Source: Methanobrevibacter gottschalkii DSM 11977
GTDB taxonomy: Archaea > Methanobacteriota > Methanobacteria > Methanobacteriales > Methanobacteriaceae
DNA length: 64,000 nucleotides
Assembly (NCBI RefSeq): GCF_003814835.1
Contig: NZ_RKRG01000002.1
Coordinates: 522,315 to 586,314 of the forward strand
Direction of reading: 5' to 3'
Part shown: positions 9,391-19,700 of the stretch, piece after piece
Layout: the number at the start of each line of letters is the position of its first letter
Position numbering within the stretch: position 1 is the first letter of the stretch
Position numbers and translations under genes: made by a program
The notes under the pieces: generated by a model
The model's input: the letters and a program-made list of their open reading frames with translations, nothing else
What the model was told of the DNA's origin: nothing
The model's database searches: none

Positions 9391-10968
9391 ATGCCTGAAT
9401 CTGTCCTAGTAAACAAAGCCGAAAACTACTTAAAAGCAATAGCAAATGATGCTATTAGTCTTGATAATATCGAAGATTTCGAGTATTTCAAAGACCTGTA
9501 CTTTAAACTAGATGACAGATTAAACTTTTTACAAGAATTAAAAGAGGATATGGATGCACAAGGTTACACTACACCTTTTACATCCCTAAATAAATATGGA
9601 TCAAAAGCAGTAGCTGATATTGATGTTGAAGAAATGGGTGAAAACAGCCGACACAACAAAATATTTAGAATGAAAGCCAATGCTAAGAAAAACATTCTGG
9701 ATAGAGTTAAATCAGCTATTGATTCACATAAAATTGCAATTGGTAACTTGGAACAATTTGGATATGTGAAATGTGATTCATGCTATAAAAAATATTCTAT
9801 GAGCGAATATAAGCAAATAGAAGGTAAATGCAGTTGTGGATGCACTATTTTTTCATTTAAAATCCGAAAAGATGCAACCCATAGAATAGAAATAATTCCC
9901 TACTTGCCATTGTCTGGCAATTATATGGTTTTGCGAAACCAGCTTAATACATTTGGTCGTGAATCTCTTAAACAAGTTTTAAACATACTTAAACAGGAAC
10001 GTAGAGGTGTTGTTAAAACAATAGCTCTCGTTATACGTTTTAGAGATAAAAACAATCGTTTAGTTAGAAAAAACATCACTTTAGATTCTGAATATATTAA
10101 TAACTATGAAGAAGAAGTGAGAAGAATATATGGTAAACGTGTAAGAATTGAAGCATTAAGATTTCATAGAACAAAACCTGCCATTATCGATGATAAACAT
10201 GCCAGAACTGCCCTGGCTATTGGTTATGTCAGATATAGCGAGCAAATAATCGATGATATTAAGGATGAAATATTAAAAAGAAAACTATCTGATTTTAAAA
10301 GAATTAATACTTATGATGAAATCTTTGCTGAATATGAAAATAAAACTCCCAACTTCATTGACAAATATGATTTGGAAGCAATTGATAAATGGAGAAAATC
10401 TCAGATTAAAGAGAATTTCAAACATTTGGGTTTTTATGATAAATATGGGAATATAAATAGGTCTCTTAGCCGTGATTTAAAGAAAAGGGAAAATATTTAT
10501 AAAAACATTCTTAGAAACATAGCATCTGCATTGATTATTTGGGATATCTTCAGGTATTATATTACAACATCAAATAATTCACGTAAAATTGACATCAGCC
10601 CATTTCCCTATATCAGAGTGGAACTTGACCGTGAACAAAGAAAAGTATTCCAAACAACCCACAAAAAAGTAATCGAAACTTTAAATACCTATACGAATAT
10701 TAAAATTATTCCTGTTTGTGAAATGGATTTGTTGTTGCATGATAAATTTAAATTTGAAAAGCAAATCAAAAATTCCAATATTAAATTCAATCATGTTGCA
10801 TTGGGGGCTGCTTTAATTCATGAGAATTCAGACATTGAACTTGAAGACATTAGTAATGCGTTAAATATTAATGAATCTAAAATTAAAAAAGAAATTAAAA
10901 ATATTGAAAATATTAAAAATCCAAAAAGTGACAAGTCAAAGAAATTCTTAGATTTAATTAAAAAATAG
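9391..10968 (+). CDS. DUF530-like conserved archaeal protein
   Basis: A 525-residue soluble protein that I believe belongs to the methanogen family DUF530, known to occur next to metG in Methanobacteriales; this is from memory and was not searched. A four-cysteine zinc-binding knuckle (CDSCYKKYS ... KCSCGC) lies near residues 128-151. A basic central region carries VRYSEQIID and a C-terminal helical part contains LEDISNALNINESKI, which could be a winged-helix or cyclin-like fold. The lysine-rich composition and zinc knuckle fit nucleic-acid binding, but no function is established. The next gene begins 7 bp after the stop codon. Confidence 0.6.
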   Translation: MPESVLVNKAENYLKAIANDAISLDNIEDFEYFKDLYFKLDDRLNFLQELKEDMDAQGYTTPFTSLNKYGSKAVADIDVEEMGENSRHNKIFRMKANAKKNILDRVKSAIDSHKIAIGNLEQFGYVKCDSCYKKYSMSEYKQIEGKCSCGCTIFSFKIRKDATHRIEIIPYLPLSGNYMVLRNQLNTFGRESLKQVLNILKQERRGVVKTIALVIRFRDKNNRLVRKNITLDSEYINNYEEEVRRIYGKRVRIEALRFHRTKPAIIDDKHARTALAIGYVRYSEQIIDDIKDEILKRKLSDFKRINTYDEIFAEYENKTPNFIDKYDLEAIDKWRKSQIKENFKHLGFYDKYGNINRSLSRDLKKRENIYKNILRNIASALIIWDIFRYYITTSNNSRKIDISPFPYIRVELDREQRKVFQTTHKKVIETLNTYTNIKIIPVCEMDLLLHDKFKFEKQIKNSNIKFNHVALGAALIHENSDIELEDISNALNINESKIKKEIKNIENIKNPKSDKSKKFLDLIKK

Positions 10969-10975
10969 TGATTAT

Positions 10976-11440
10976 ATGGATGAAGATGTAAAAACAGTTC
11001 ATATAACAAAAGCCTTAAGTTCTGCAGTTATTGTGAATCTGATTGAAAATTATCCCAATCTTGAAGTAATTACTTGTTCTCCTAGTGTGTATGATAGAAC
11101 TTCAAGCAAATATATTGACGCACTTTCCCAGCTTGATATTGAAGTTAAAAAAAAATATAATTGGGGAGCTAAAAGCCAAACTAATGGTGCTGAGTTTGAA
11201 GTTTTAGAATTATCAGATAACGGTTTAAAACCAAAAGAAATAGCTCAAAAATTAGATTTAAAACTTAATCGCGTATATTATCTTTTAAAAAAAAGTAATG
11301 CAAAATATGACAATAGAAAAAGGAAACATGATCATGAAGAGATTAAAGAACTTAAAAATGAGGGATTATCTGCAAAAGAAATTTCCCAAAAATTAAATAT
11401 TCCATTAAGGAGTGTTTATTATATTCTAAATAAAAAATAA
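10976..11440 (+). CDS. Small protein with two helix-turn-helix motifs
   Basis: A 154-residue protein. The first half (about 1-62) is a compact alpha/beta domain with no recognised family. The second half has two similar HTH units of the Hin/resolvase type: EVLELSDNGLKPKEIAQKLD (about 73-92) and EEIKELKNEGLSAKEISQKL (about 121-140). Each is followed by a RVYYLLKK or SVYYILNK recognition-helix-like segment. DNA binding is therefore likely, and its target is unknown. The start is close to the upstream stop, with GTGAT overlapping it as ribosome-binding site. It sits in the metG/DUF530-like operon. Confidence 0.62.
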   Translation: MDEDVKTVHITKALSSAVIVNLIENYPNLEVITCSPSVYDRTSSKYIDALSQLDIEVKKKYNWGAKSQTNGAEFEVLELSDNGLKPKEIAQKLDLKLNRVYYLLKKSNAKYDNRKRKHDHEEIKELKNEGLSAKEISQKLNIPLRSVYYILNKK

Positions 11441-11476
11441 TTACTTTTTTTAATAATGAATTTTATATAGTTTATT

Positions 11477-12490
11477 ATGATGATTTTACCACAAATTCCT
11501 TTGTATGGAATAGCCATAATCTGTGGATTACTATCTTTTTTTGTAAGCAGATTAACTATGCCGAGGATTATAAGAAAACTTGAAGCGGCTGATATTGTTG
11601 GGAAAGATATTCATAAATCCTGGAAACCCGTTGTTGCTGAGATGGGTGGATTCGGTATTCTTTTTGGATTTATTATAGGAATATTTTCCGGAATATATAT
11701 GCATGACATTCTTACATTTAATTTAGTTGTTGTTCTTGTAGTAATATTGCTTGTTGGAATAATTGGTATTGTGGATGATTTACTTGCCTTATCTTCAAAG
11801 GAAAAGTTCTTTTTACTTTTCCTTGCAGGTCTTCCTTTAATCTGGGTGGCACCTCCCAATGTAGGATTATTATATCTGATTACAATTCCTATTGCATTAT
11901 CTGTCGGATCTAATCTAACAAACATGCTTGCAGGTTTAAATGGAATTGAATCCGGTCTGGGCATTATTTCAATGGCATCACTTACAATAGCCTGTATTAT
12001 TTTAGGCAAATATGATGTAACAATTATTTCCATGAGTATGCTTGGTGCATTAATTGCATTTTTATATTATAACAGATATCCCGCTAAAATTTTCCCTGGA
12101 GACACCGGTACATTAATTATCGGTGCTGCAATTGTTTGCATTGCATTCATTGGCCGTGTGAAATTAATTGCATTTATTGTATTAATGCCCAATATTATTG
12201 ATGCAGCTTTAAAATTCTATTCTGCAGGTTTTATGAATCGTCAGCAGCAAAAACCAACACAATTAAACGATGAAGGTAAATTGGTAAGGCCTGATGTTGG
12301 TTTTAAATCATTGATCAGATTAATTTTAAGAAAACCGATTGCAGAAAAAGATGCCGTTAGATTAATCTGGGCTATTGGCTTTGTATTTGGCATATTGGGT
12401 ATTGCTGTGGCTCTAACAATGCCGGGGGTACTTGAAAGCAAAACATTAATGAACTTCTTACAAATCAAGGAAATGTTGTATCATATTTAG
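11477..12490 (+). CDS. MraY/WecA-like polyprenyl-phosphate sugar-1-phosphate transferase
   Basis: A 337-residue integral membrane protein with about nine or ten hydrophobic segments. It transfers a sugar-1-phosphate from a UDP-sugar to a polyprenyl phosphate carrier at the inner face of the membrane. Family motifs are present: GIVDDLLAL (the Asp-Asp pair near residues 99-100), NMLAGLNGIESGLG near 153-166 and KIFPGDTGTL near 207. In this lineage such enzymes may start pseudomurein or N-glycan assembly, and the sequence does not separate these. Two adjacent ATG codons (11477, 11480) could start it. The riboflavin gene follows after 9 bp with GGTGA in the gap. Confidence 0.82.
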   Translation: MMILPQIPLYGIAIICGLLSFFVSRLTMPRIIRKLEAADIVGKDIHKSWKPVVAEMGGFGILFGFIIGIFSGIYMHDILTFNLVVVLVVILLVGIIGIVDDLLALSSKEKFFLLFLAGLPLIWVAPPNVGLLYLITIPIALSVGSNLTNMLAGLNGIESGLGIISMASLTIACIILGKYDVTIISMSMLGALIAFLYYNRYPAKIFPGDTGTLIIGAAIVCIAFIGRVKLIAFIVLMPNIIDAALKFYSAGFMNRQQQKPTQLNDEGKLVRPDVGFKSLIRLILRKPIAEKDAVRLIWAIGFVFGILGIAVALTMPGVLESKTLMNFLQIKEMLYHI

Positions 12491-12499
12491 GTGAATTAA

Positions 12500-13168
12500 A
12501 TGATGCCCTATGTAATTTTAAGTGCAGCTATGACATTGGATGGTAAAATCGCAACAAAAACCGGAAGCTCAAATATTTCAGGAAAAAAAGATCTTTTAAG
12601 AGTTCATGAGCTTAGAAAAGAATGTGATGCGATTATGGTTGGAATCGGAACTGTAATTGCTGATGATCCGAGATTGACTGTTCACAAAGTTGATGCAAAA
12701 CCGGATGATAATCCTGTACGTGTGGTTGTTGATAGTAAATTTAGAACCCCTGCTGATGCTAGAATTACAAATTCTGATGCTGAAACAATTATTGCCTGTG
12801 CAAGAGAATATAAAGATGAATTGATTGCATCTGATAAATACGAAACATTTAAAAAAAGAGGAGTTAAATTTTTCTACTCCGGAAGTAAAAGAGTGGATTT
12901 AAAGTCATTGATGAGTTACCTTCATGAAGAGGGGATTGATAAGCTAATGCTTGAAGGCGGTTCTACTTTAAACTTTTCCATGATAAAAGCAGGCCTTATT
13001 GATGAGATAAGAATTTGTGTTGCCCCAATGATAGTTGGTGGCTGTGATTCTAAAACATTTTTTGATGGTGAAGGTTTTGATCTGATGGGTGAAGCAGTTA
13101 AGCTTGAGTTAACTGACTCATATCAATTAGATAAGGATCTGATTCTAACTTATAAAGTTTTAAAATAA
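12500..13168 (+). CDS. arfC: 2,5-diamino-6-ribosylamino-pyrimidinone 5'-phosphate reductase (archaeal RibD C-domain type)
   Basis: This enzyme acts early in archaeal riboflavin and F420-chromophore biosynthesis, reducing the ribosyl side chain of the pyrimidine intermediate with NAD(P)H. The 222-residue stand-alone reductase has the expected motifs: SAAMTLDGKIATKTG at the N-terminus, MVGIGTVIADDPRLTVH near 47-63, RVVVDSKFRTP, and LEGGSTLNFSMI near 151-162. GGTGA at 12490-12494 lies 5 nt before the ATG. The last 9 bp overlap the end of the convergent UPF0305-like gene. Confidence 0.85.
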   Translation: MMPYVILSAAMTLDGKIATKTGSSNISGKKDLLRVHELRKECDAIMVGIGTVIADDPRLTVHKVDAKPDDNPVRVVVDSKFRTPADARITNSDAETIIACAREYKDELIASDKYETFKKRGVKFFYSGSKRVDLKSLMSYLHEEGIDKLMLEGGSTLNFSMIKAGLIDEIRICVAPMIVGGCDSKTFFDGEGFDLMGEAVKLELTDSYQLDKDLILTYKVLK

Positions 13169-13624
13169 ATCCATGAATCCGACATTTTTGCAGACACAGT
13201 ATCTGCACAATGATTTTTCATCATGAATATATTTTATGCGGCCTCTGCAGTAGTAAGAGCCATTTGAATAGTAGACTTCATCTTTTTTATTTTCACCATA
13301 GGGATGAAGTGGCTTTTTAGCTATTAGTGCCAGGTAGAGTGAAATGTTCTCAGCAAATATCTTATGTTCATCTTCACCTCCGCCATACTTATCAAAATAA
13401 AATGCAATGTCTTCCCTTATTTTTTTAACTACCTTATCATTTATATCAAAATCATCTATTATGACTGTCTCATATATATCATCATATGCATTTGAGTTAT
13501 ATTCAGCAAGCTTTTTAGTTAAAGGATCTTTGTACCTATCATCGGCTACTTTATTTTTCAAATATTCAATGGGATAATACCTAATATTTTCCTTTATAGC
13601 CTCTAAAAGTTCAGATGCCTTCAT
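13160..13624 (-). CDS. UPF0305/DUF2115-like protein
   Basis: A 154-residue soluble protein resembling the methanogen family UPF0305 (DUF2115), whose function is unknown. The C-terminus holds several conserved-looking cysteines (GSYYCRGR ... [10 protein letters not shown]), which suggests a metal or Fe-S site. Its start overlaps the stop of the upstream PHP-domain gene as ATGA (13621-13624), so the two are translationally coupled. Assignment is from memory of the family's cysteine-rich tail. Confidence 0.55.
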   Translation of the reverse strand: MKASELLEAIKENIRYYPIEYLKNKVADDRYKDPLTKKLAEYNSNAYDDIYETVIIDDFDINDKVVKKIREDIAFYFDKYGGGEDEHKIFAENISLYLALIAKKPLHPYGENKKDEVYYSNGSYYCRGRIKYIHDEKSLCRYCVCKNVGFMDLF

Positions 13625-14286
13625 AATATTCCTTTACTTTTAAGTAATCTGCGGGGATTGTCAACAATGGCTTTCATTGCATCGTCATGGTTTAAACCTG
13701 CACCTAATGCAATTTCATATGATTTTTCAAAGGTAATGATGTCATCAGGTGCATGGGTATCGGTATCAACAAGCAGTTTATTTCCAACTTCACAGGCAAT
13801 GTTTGCTACATGACCATTTCCGAGGCAGTGTCCTTTACGAGCTGAAATTTCAAGATAAATATCATTTTTAAGGGCAATTTCCGCTTCCTTTTTAGTGATT
13901 AATCCGGGATGTCCTAAAATATCAACATGTTTTGATTCAACAGCGGCACGGTTTGTTCCGGGAGTTACAGGTTCATTTAATGTTTCGCCATGGACAACAA
14001 CAATTTCGGCTCCTAACTCTTTTGCCCTTTCAGCTATTCCGTCAATGGATTCTACTGGTGCATGTGTTACTTCAGCTCCAAGTACAACAGTTATGTCCCA
14101 GTTAGCATTAATGTCGTCAATTGCATCCTGGATTGTTGGTATTGCTTCAACATTTGACCAGTCAACATGGTCAGTAATAGCTATTGCTTCATGGTTTAAT
14201 TTCAAAGCTCTTCTTGCAAGTTCGGAAGGTAATAATTCCCCATCACTAAATAAGCTGTGCATATGTAAATCGATTCTTTTGTTCAA
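13621..14286 (-). CDS. PHP-domain phosphoesterase
   Basis: A 221-residue member of the PHP superfamily of metal-dependent phosphoesterases (histidinol phosphatase and DNA polymerase PHP relatives). Motif I is [11 protein letters not shown] (residues 5-15), followed by ITDHVDW near 38-44, [34 protein letters not shown] and DTDTHAP, together the usual metal-ligand set. The substrate cannot be told from sequence. It is the first gene of a two-gene minus-strand unit and is divergent from fprA. The roughly 90-bp gap between them must hold both promoters. Confidence 0.75.
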   Translation of the reverse strand: MNKRIDLHMHSLFSDGELLPSELARRALKLNHEAIAITDHVDWSNVEAIPTIQDAIDDINANWDITVVLGAEVTHAPVESIDGIAERAKELGAEIVVVHGETLNEPVTPGTNRAAVESKHVDILGHPGLITKKEAEIALKNDIYLEISARKGHCLGNGHVANIACEVGNKLLVDTDTHAPDDIITFEKSYEIALGAGLNHDDAMKAIVDNPRRLLKSKGIL

Positions 14287-14375
14287 AATATGACCTCATT
14301 TATTAAATATAATATTAGTTTATATAATACCTACAATATAAATATTATATGAATTAAATTTTAGAGGTTATATAA

Positions 14376-15599
14376 ATGAAAGCAAAAGCATTTAAAATAG
14401 CTGACGGTGTTTACTGGGTTGGTGTAATCCATTGGAATAGTAGAACTTTCCATGGTTATGGAATTCCCGGTACCACTTACAATGCATATTTGGTATTTGG
14501 TGAGGAAAAAAATGTATTGATTGATAATGTTTACAGGGGATTATTCGATCAGTTTGATGCAAGAGTAAAAGACGCATTCGAACAAGAAGGAAAAGAATTC
14601 AAAATCGATGTATTCGTTCAAAATCATTCAGAAATGGATCATTCAACATTTTTAAGAGATACAATCGCTAAATATAATCCAGATGCGGAAATTTATGCAT
14701 CACAAAATTGTATTAACTTCTTGGAAGCTCAATATCATAACTTCTCTGATTTAGAACTCAATGCTGTAAATACTGGTGACGAGTTAGATATTGGTGGTAG
14801 AACTCTAAAATTCATATCTGCACCAATGCTTCACTGGCCTGACAGTATGTTTACTTTTTTAGCTGAAGATGGAATATTATTCTCAAATGATGCATTCGGC
14901 CAGCATTTATGTCATTCAAAAAGATTTGACAGGGATTATCCGTTGGAATATGTTTTAGGGGAAGCACAAAAATACTATGCTAATCTTGTAACTTTAGGCT
15001 CTCCAATGTTCAGAATGAAATTGCAAGAGTTAACTGACAATGGTATTTTAGATGAAATTAAAATGATTGCTCCATGCCATGGTCAGATCTGGACTAATCC
15101 GGCACCGATTGTGGAAAAATACTCTGAATGGGCATCCGGTGTATGTAAAGATAAGATTACTGTTATATATGATACCATGCATCACTCAACTGAGAAATTA
15201 GCATTCCAAATTGCTGAAGGTATTATGAGTGAAGGTGTCGAAGTCAAAATGTACTTTATGCAAGAAGATGGTCCTGATGATGTAATTACAGACATTTTAG
15301 ACTCTAAAGCTATTGCAATCGGCGCTCCTACAATGATGAACAAACCATTCCCGAGAATCGGAAACATGATGTACTGGTTAGATTGTGTTAACTTCAAAGG
15401 AACTGGTAGTGAAAAAAATGCATTGATCTTCTCATCTAAAGGATGGGGTGGAGGAGCTGTAGATAAACTTCAAAAAGATTTGGAAAGTGCAGGATTTAAT
15501 GTAACTGACACAATGGATATTTTATTTGTACCTGATGAAGATATGCTTGCTGAAGCATTCGAAAAAGGTGCAGAACTTGCTCGCTCTATTAAAGAATAA
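14376..15599 (+). CDS. fprA: F420H2 oxidase FprA (flavodiiron protein)
   Basis: A cytoplasmic flavodiiron protein that in methanogens reduces O2 to water with reduced coenzyme F420, protecting against oxygen. The metallo-beta-lactamase domain carries the di-iron motif HSEMDH at residues 84-89, with further ligands in PMLHWPDSM, SNDAFGQH and APCHGQIW. The flavodoxin domain begins near residue 255 (ITVIYDTMHHSTEKLA). The 407 residues match the usual length, with no extra rubredoxin domain. AGAGGT upstream is the ribosome-binding site. A flavodoxin gene lies downstream beyond a terminator. Confidence 0.92.
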   Translation: MKAKAFKIADGVYWVGVIHWNSRTFHGYGIPGTTYNAYLVFGEEKNVLIDNVYRGLFDQFDARVKDAFEQEGKEFKIDVFVQNHSEMDHSTFLRDTIAKYNPDAEIYASQNCINFLEAQYHNFSDLELNAVNTGDELDIGGRTLKFISAPMLHWPDSMFTFLAEDGILFSNDAFGQHLCHSKRFDRDYPLEYVLGEAQKYYANLVTLGSPMFRMKLQELTDNGILDEIKMIAPCHGQIWTNPAPIVEKYSEWASGVCKDKITVIYDTMHHSTEKLAFQIAEGIMSEGVEVKMYFMQEDGPDDVITDILDSKAIAIGAPTMMNKPFPRIGNMMYWLDCVNFKGTGSEKNALIFSSKGWGGGAVDKLQKDLESAGFNVTDTMDILFVPDEDMLAEAFEKGAELARSIKE

Positions 15600-15624
15600 T
15601 TTTTAATTATTCTTTTCTTTTTTT
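15593..15624 (+). terminator. Terminator after fprA
   Basis: AGAATAATT (15593-15601) and AATTATTCT (15605-15613) form a perfect stem overlapping the stop codon, followed by a T-rich run to 15624. Confidence 0.6.
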
Positions 15625-15699
15625 ATCACTCGATTAATTGTTGCGATTAACAACATTAAAATAGTATGCTTTATAAAAAATAAAATAAAAGATTTAAAC

Positions 15700-16206
15700 A
15701 TGTCCGATTTAATTATTTATTTTTCAAGAGATGGTGAAAATTACTTCAGTGGAGAAATTAAAAGCATTGAAAAAGGAAACACCGAAGTAATTGCCGAGTA
15801 TATTCAAGAGTTTACTGGTGCTGATATATTTAAAGTAATTCCAAAAAAGGATTATCCTAGCGATTACATGAAATGCATTGACATTGCTAAAAAGGAATTG
15901 AAAGCAAATGCAAGACCTGAAATTAAAGAAGAATTGAGTGACATTTCAGATTATGATATTATATACATTGGATTTCCGAACTGGTGGGGAACGCTTCCAA
16001 TGCCTATGTGGACCCAGTTAGAAAAGCTAGATTTTACAGGAAAAGTCATAAAACCATTTGTTACCCATGAAGGATCAAGATTCGGTAAAAGCGGTAAGGA
16101 TTTGAAGAGACTATGCAAAGATGCCATAATCAAAAAAGGTTTATCAATAAGCGGCAGTGATGTTTATGATTTAGCAGATATTGTAAAAATCTGGCTAGAG
16201 GAATAA
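15700..16206 (+). CDS. Flavodoxin
   Basis: A 168-residue flavodoxin-fold protein. The phosphate-binding N-terminus (LIIYFSRDGENYFSG...EKGNTEVIAEYI) is followed by DYDIIYIGFPNWWGTLPMPM, which holds the aromatic residues typical of the flavin-binding loop, and FVTHEGSRFGKSGKDL. It resembles the flavodoxin-4 subfamily, which often has a longer first loop. It likely binds FMN and carries electrons, and the partner is unknown. It has its own short upstream region after the fprA terminator. Confidence 0.8.
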   Translation: MSDLIIYFSRDGENYFSGEIKSIEKGNTEVIAEYIQEFTGADIFKVIPKKDYPSDYMKCIDIAKKELKANARPEIKEELSDISDYDIIYIGFPNWWGTLPMPMWTQLEKLDFTGKVIKPFVTHEGSRFGKSGKDLKRLCKDAIIKKGLSISGSDVYDLADIVKIWLEE

Positions 16207-16710
16207 TTCTAATTCAAACCAACTTTTTTTTAAAATATTCCATTTTATTCTGTTTTATGGTATTGGTCTTTTTTAAACTTATTTTAGCTTAAATAATATA
16301 TTCTCAAATTGAACATTAAAATATATCCTTTTAAACACAAACAAAGAATTTAAGCATCAAAATTGAATTATTTATTTTACTTTTTATGCTATTATTCAGG
16401 TTAATATCAAAGAAAAAATGGAAATTATATATTACAGAGATTAATTAAATAAATCAATCTCATCTCCAATGCTTCTGTTCATTTAAGAGAATTTAAACAG
16501 CTTATAATTTTTTAAAAAAATCTTTAAGAAATCAATGAAAAAATTAAATTAAGAAATGAACCGAATACTAAAAAACACGGTCAAAATTATAATATTTATA
16601 TGTAATAAAAATCAAAATTATATATGCAAAATAATAATACTATATTATTAGTTTGTTTAGAAAAGTTAAATCTTTTCTTAAAATCAATTATAAAGGAGGT
16701 GAAAAAGAAG
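16207..16710. other. Gene-free leader of the adhesin gene
   Basis: About 500 bp without a convincing gene. A T run at about 16225-16233 may end flavodoxin transcription. On the minus strand near 16440-16485 a 13-residue scrap ending in a stop might be the last piece of a lost gene. The segment just before the adhesin is very AT-rich (TTATATAT near 16617-16624) and probably contains its promoter. The adhesin's ribosome-binding site AGGAGGTGA lies at 16694-16702. Confidence 0.4.
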
Positions 16711-19700
16711 ATGAAGATTAAAAGTATATATAAAATATTGATATTTTCAATAGTTTTACTTATTTCATTGTCTGCAGTTGCAGCCGAAGAGAGTATGGAT
16801 AATACCACATCAAATGATGATGTTCTAACTTCAGATTCACATGATGATGTTTTAACTCTGAATTCAAATGATGATATTTTGACTTCTAGTGAAAAAACAT
16901 GGTATGTTGGAAAAAATACGACTGTTGGAGGTAGCGGAACACAAGAAGACCCATTTAATAATATTGAATTGGCTTTAAATCATTCATCAAGTAATGATAC
17001 AATATATATTAATCCGGGTGTTTATGATGGTCCGCATAATACTAATTTAAAAATTGATATTGATAATCTAACTATTAAAGCAAAACCAAATTCCGTATTA
17101 TTAAATGCAAATATTAATAATACAAGAGTTTTTGAGGTTACTGGTAATGATGTTTCAATTTCAGGTTTAAACTTCTCCAATGTGTATATGGAATATGGTG
17201 GTGTTATTAAATGGGATGGTAATGGAGGATCATTAACTGATTCCACTATTAAAAATTCCAAGTCCCGTGTTGGTTCTATTCGTTGGGAAGGCAATAATGC
17301 AATAATTAATAACATAACTATTCTCAATTCTACTTCCGAAAATGGTATACTTGTCATATCAGGTACTTCTTCCAATATAACAAATTCCACTATTAGAGAT
17401 ACTAAAGGTTATTATGGTGCAGTTATGTTTGGTGGTAAATTCAATATAATTGATAACTGTACTTTTATAAACAACACTGCATGGATGAATGGTGGTGGAG
17501 TTTATGATTGGGGTGCAAATAACACTGTAAGTAATTCTTTATTTATAGCTAACAATGGAACTCGTGGTGGAGCAATTCTGACTTATGAAAATCAGCCAAA
17601 TAGGATGAACATAATCAACAATACTTTTATTAACAATATTGGTGGACAAGCAGGTGCAATTGTAGTAAGAAGAGCAGGTGCAAACATTGATAACTGTACT
17701 TTTATCAATAATTCAGCCGGATCTGCTGGAGCTGTTTTAATATTGTCTGAAGCAAATATCACCAATTCCATTTTTGAGAATAACAGTGCTTCAACTGTTG
17801 GTGGTGCTGTATATATTACAGGTGATGGTTCCACTATTGATAATTCAATATTTATTAACAATACTGCAAATAACGATGGTGGTGCAATTTACTGGAGTGG
17901 TGAAAACGGTACTGTTACCAATACAATTTTCATTAATAACACAGTAAATAATGGGACTGGTGAAGCAATTGGTTATATTAATAATGTTACTTTAAATAAT
18001 GTTACTTTGGTAAATAATAATATTGAACAAGTAATTGTTAACGAATCAACACCAACATTTGAATATGTGTTTAAACTTACTGAAGGATACAGTAATGTTA
18101 AATTAACTGATAATTATACTGCATTTTGTACTGAAAAGACTAAATGGTCCTCAAGTCCTAGAACTCCATTAATACCTCATAATGATTTATCCATATTAAA
18201 AAATCATATAACTGGTGAATCAGTAGCGGAGTATTTGAAAATACTGATATACAAATATCTGAAAGATCCAGACAGAATAAGAAATTTACAACAAAAAATC
18301 TGGATATTCACTGATGACAATTATATTGATAGTACTGATTCTATAATCAAAGAGGTTATTTCTGATTATAATTCTGGTTTCCGTATTCCTAATCAGGGAT
18401 TTTCTGAAATTATAAATGATACAACCGTACTTAGAATTGATTTTAAATCATATAATATTACTAAACAAATCCAAAACATGATAGGATTTAAAAGTAGTAT
18501 TGAAAATATTACTTATAATATGAGTGTTGTTAAAAATACATTAACTCCAGCTGTTATTTTAGGTAATCAAACAACTTTTGAAATCAAAGTTACTAATACT
18601 GGTAGTTACTATTTGACTAATGTTAGTGTTATTGAAGATGGCTATGATGGTTTAATCTACAACAGTTTTTCAGATCCTAGCGGAAAATGGATATTTTCAA
18701 GAAATAGTGATGGAAAACCAATGTGGACATATAATGGTACTCTTTATGTTGGTATTTCATATAGTTTTAATGTAACATTCAATACTACAAAAACTGGTAA
18801 TTTCACTAATTTTGTAGTTGTCACATCTAATGAAACTGACAATAAAACCACTAACAATACTACTAAGGTTTATAAGCCGGATATGACTGTTGAGAAGCTT
18901 TCTTTGAATAGGACTGTTTATGTTGGTAATCAGACTGTCTTTACTATTGTTGTCCGTAATACTGGTGATTGTGATTTAGGTGATGTCTTTGTTGTTGAAA
19001 AAGCTCCAGAAGGACTTGTTTACAACTCATTTAAAGGCACCGACTGGTCATACAACAATGGCAAATTTACTTATGGTAAAGTTTTAAAAGTCAATGAGTC
19101 TGTTAGTTTTGAGATTGTATTCGATGCTGTTAGTCCTGGTAATTGGACTAATGTTGTTGTTGCAGGTTCCAATGAAACTGATAACAAAACAGGTAATAAT
19201 ACTACTAAAGTTTATAAGCCGGACATGACTGTTGAGAAGCTTTCTTTGAATAGGACTGTTTATGTTGGTAATCAGACTGTCTTTACTATTGTTGTTCGCA
19301 ATACTGGTGATTGTGATTTAGGTGAGGTTTTCGTTGTTGAAAAAGCTCCGGAAGGACTTGTTTACAACTCATTTAAAGGCACAGACTGGTCATATGATGG
19401 CAATAAATTCATGTATGGTAAAACCTTAAAGGTTGGTGAGTCTGCTAGCTTTGATATAGTATTTGATACAATTAGTCCTGGTAATTGGACTAATGTTGTT
19501 GTTGCAGGTTCCAATGTAACCGATAACAAAACAGGTAATAATACTACTAAAGTTTATAAGCCGGATATGACTGTTGAGAAGCTTTCTTTGAATAGGACTG
19601 TTTATGTTGGTAATCAGACTGTCTTTACTATTGTTGTCCGTAATACTGGTGATTGTGATTTAGGTGAGGTTTTCATTGTTGAAAAAGCTCCAGAAGGACT

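Noticed and set aside
16624..16710. N-terminal extension of the adhesin from the first in-frame ATG
   Set aside because: A perfect AGGAGGTGA site and signal peptide begin at 16711; an extension would bury the signal peptide.
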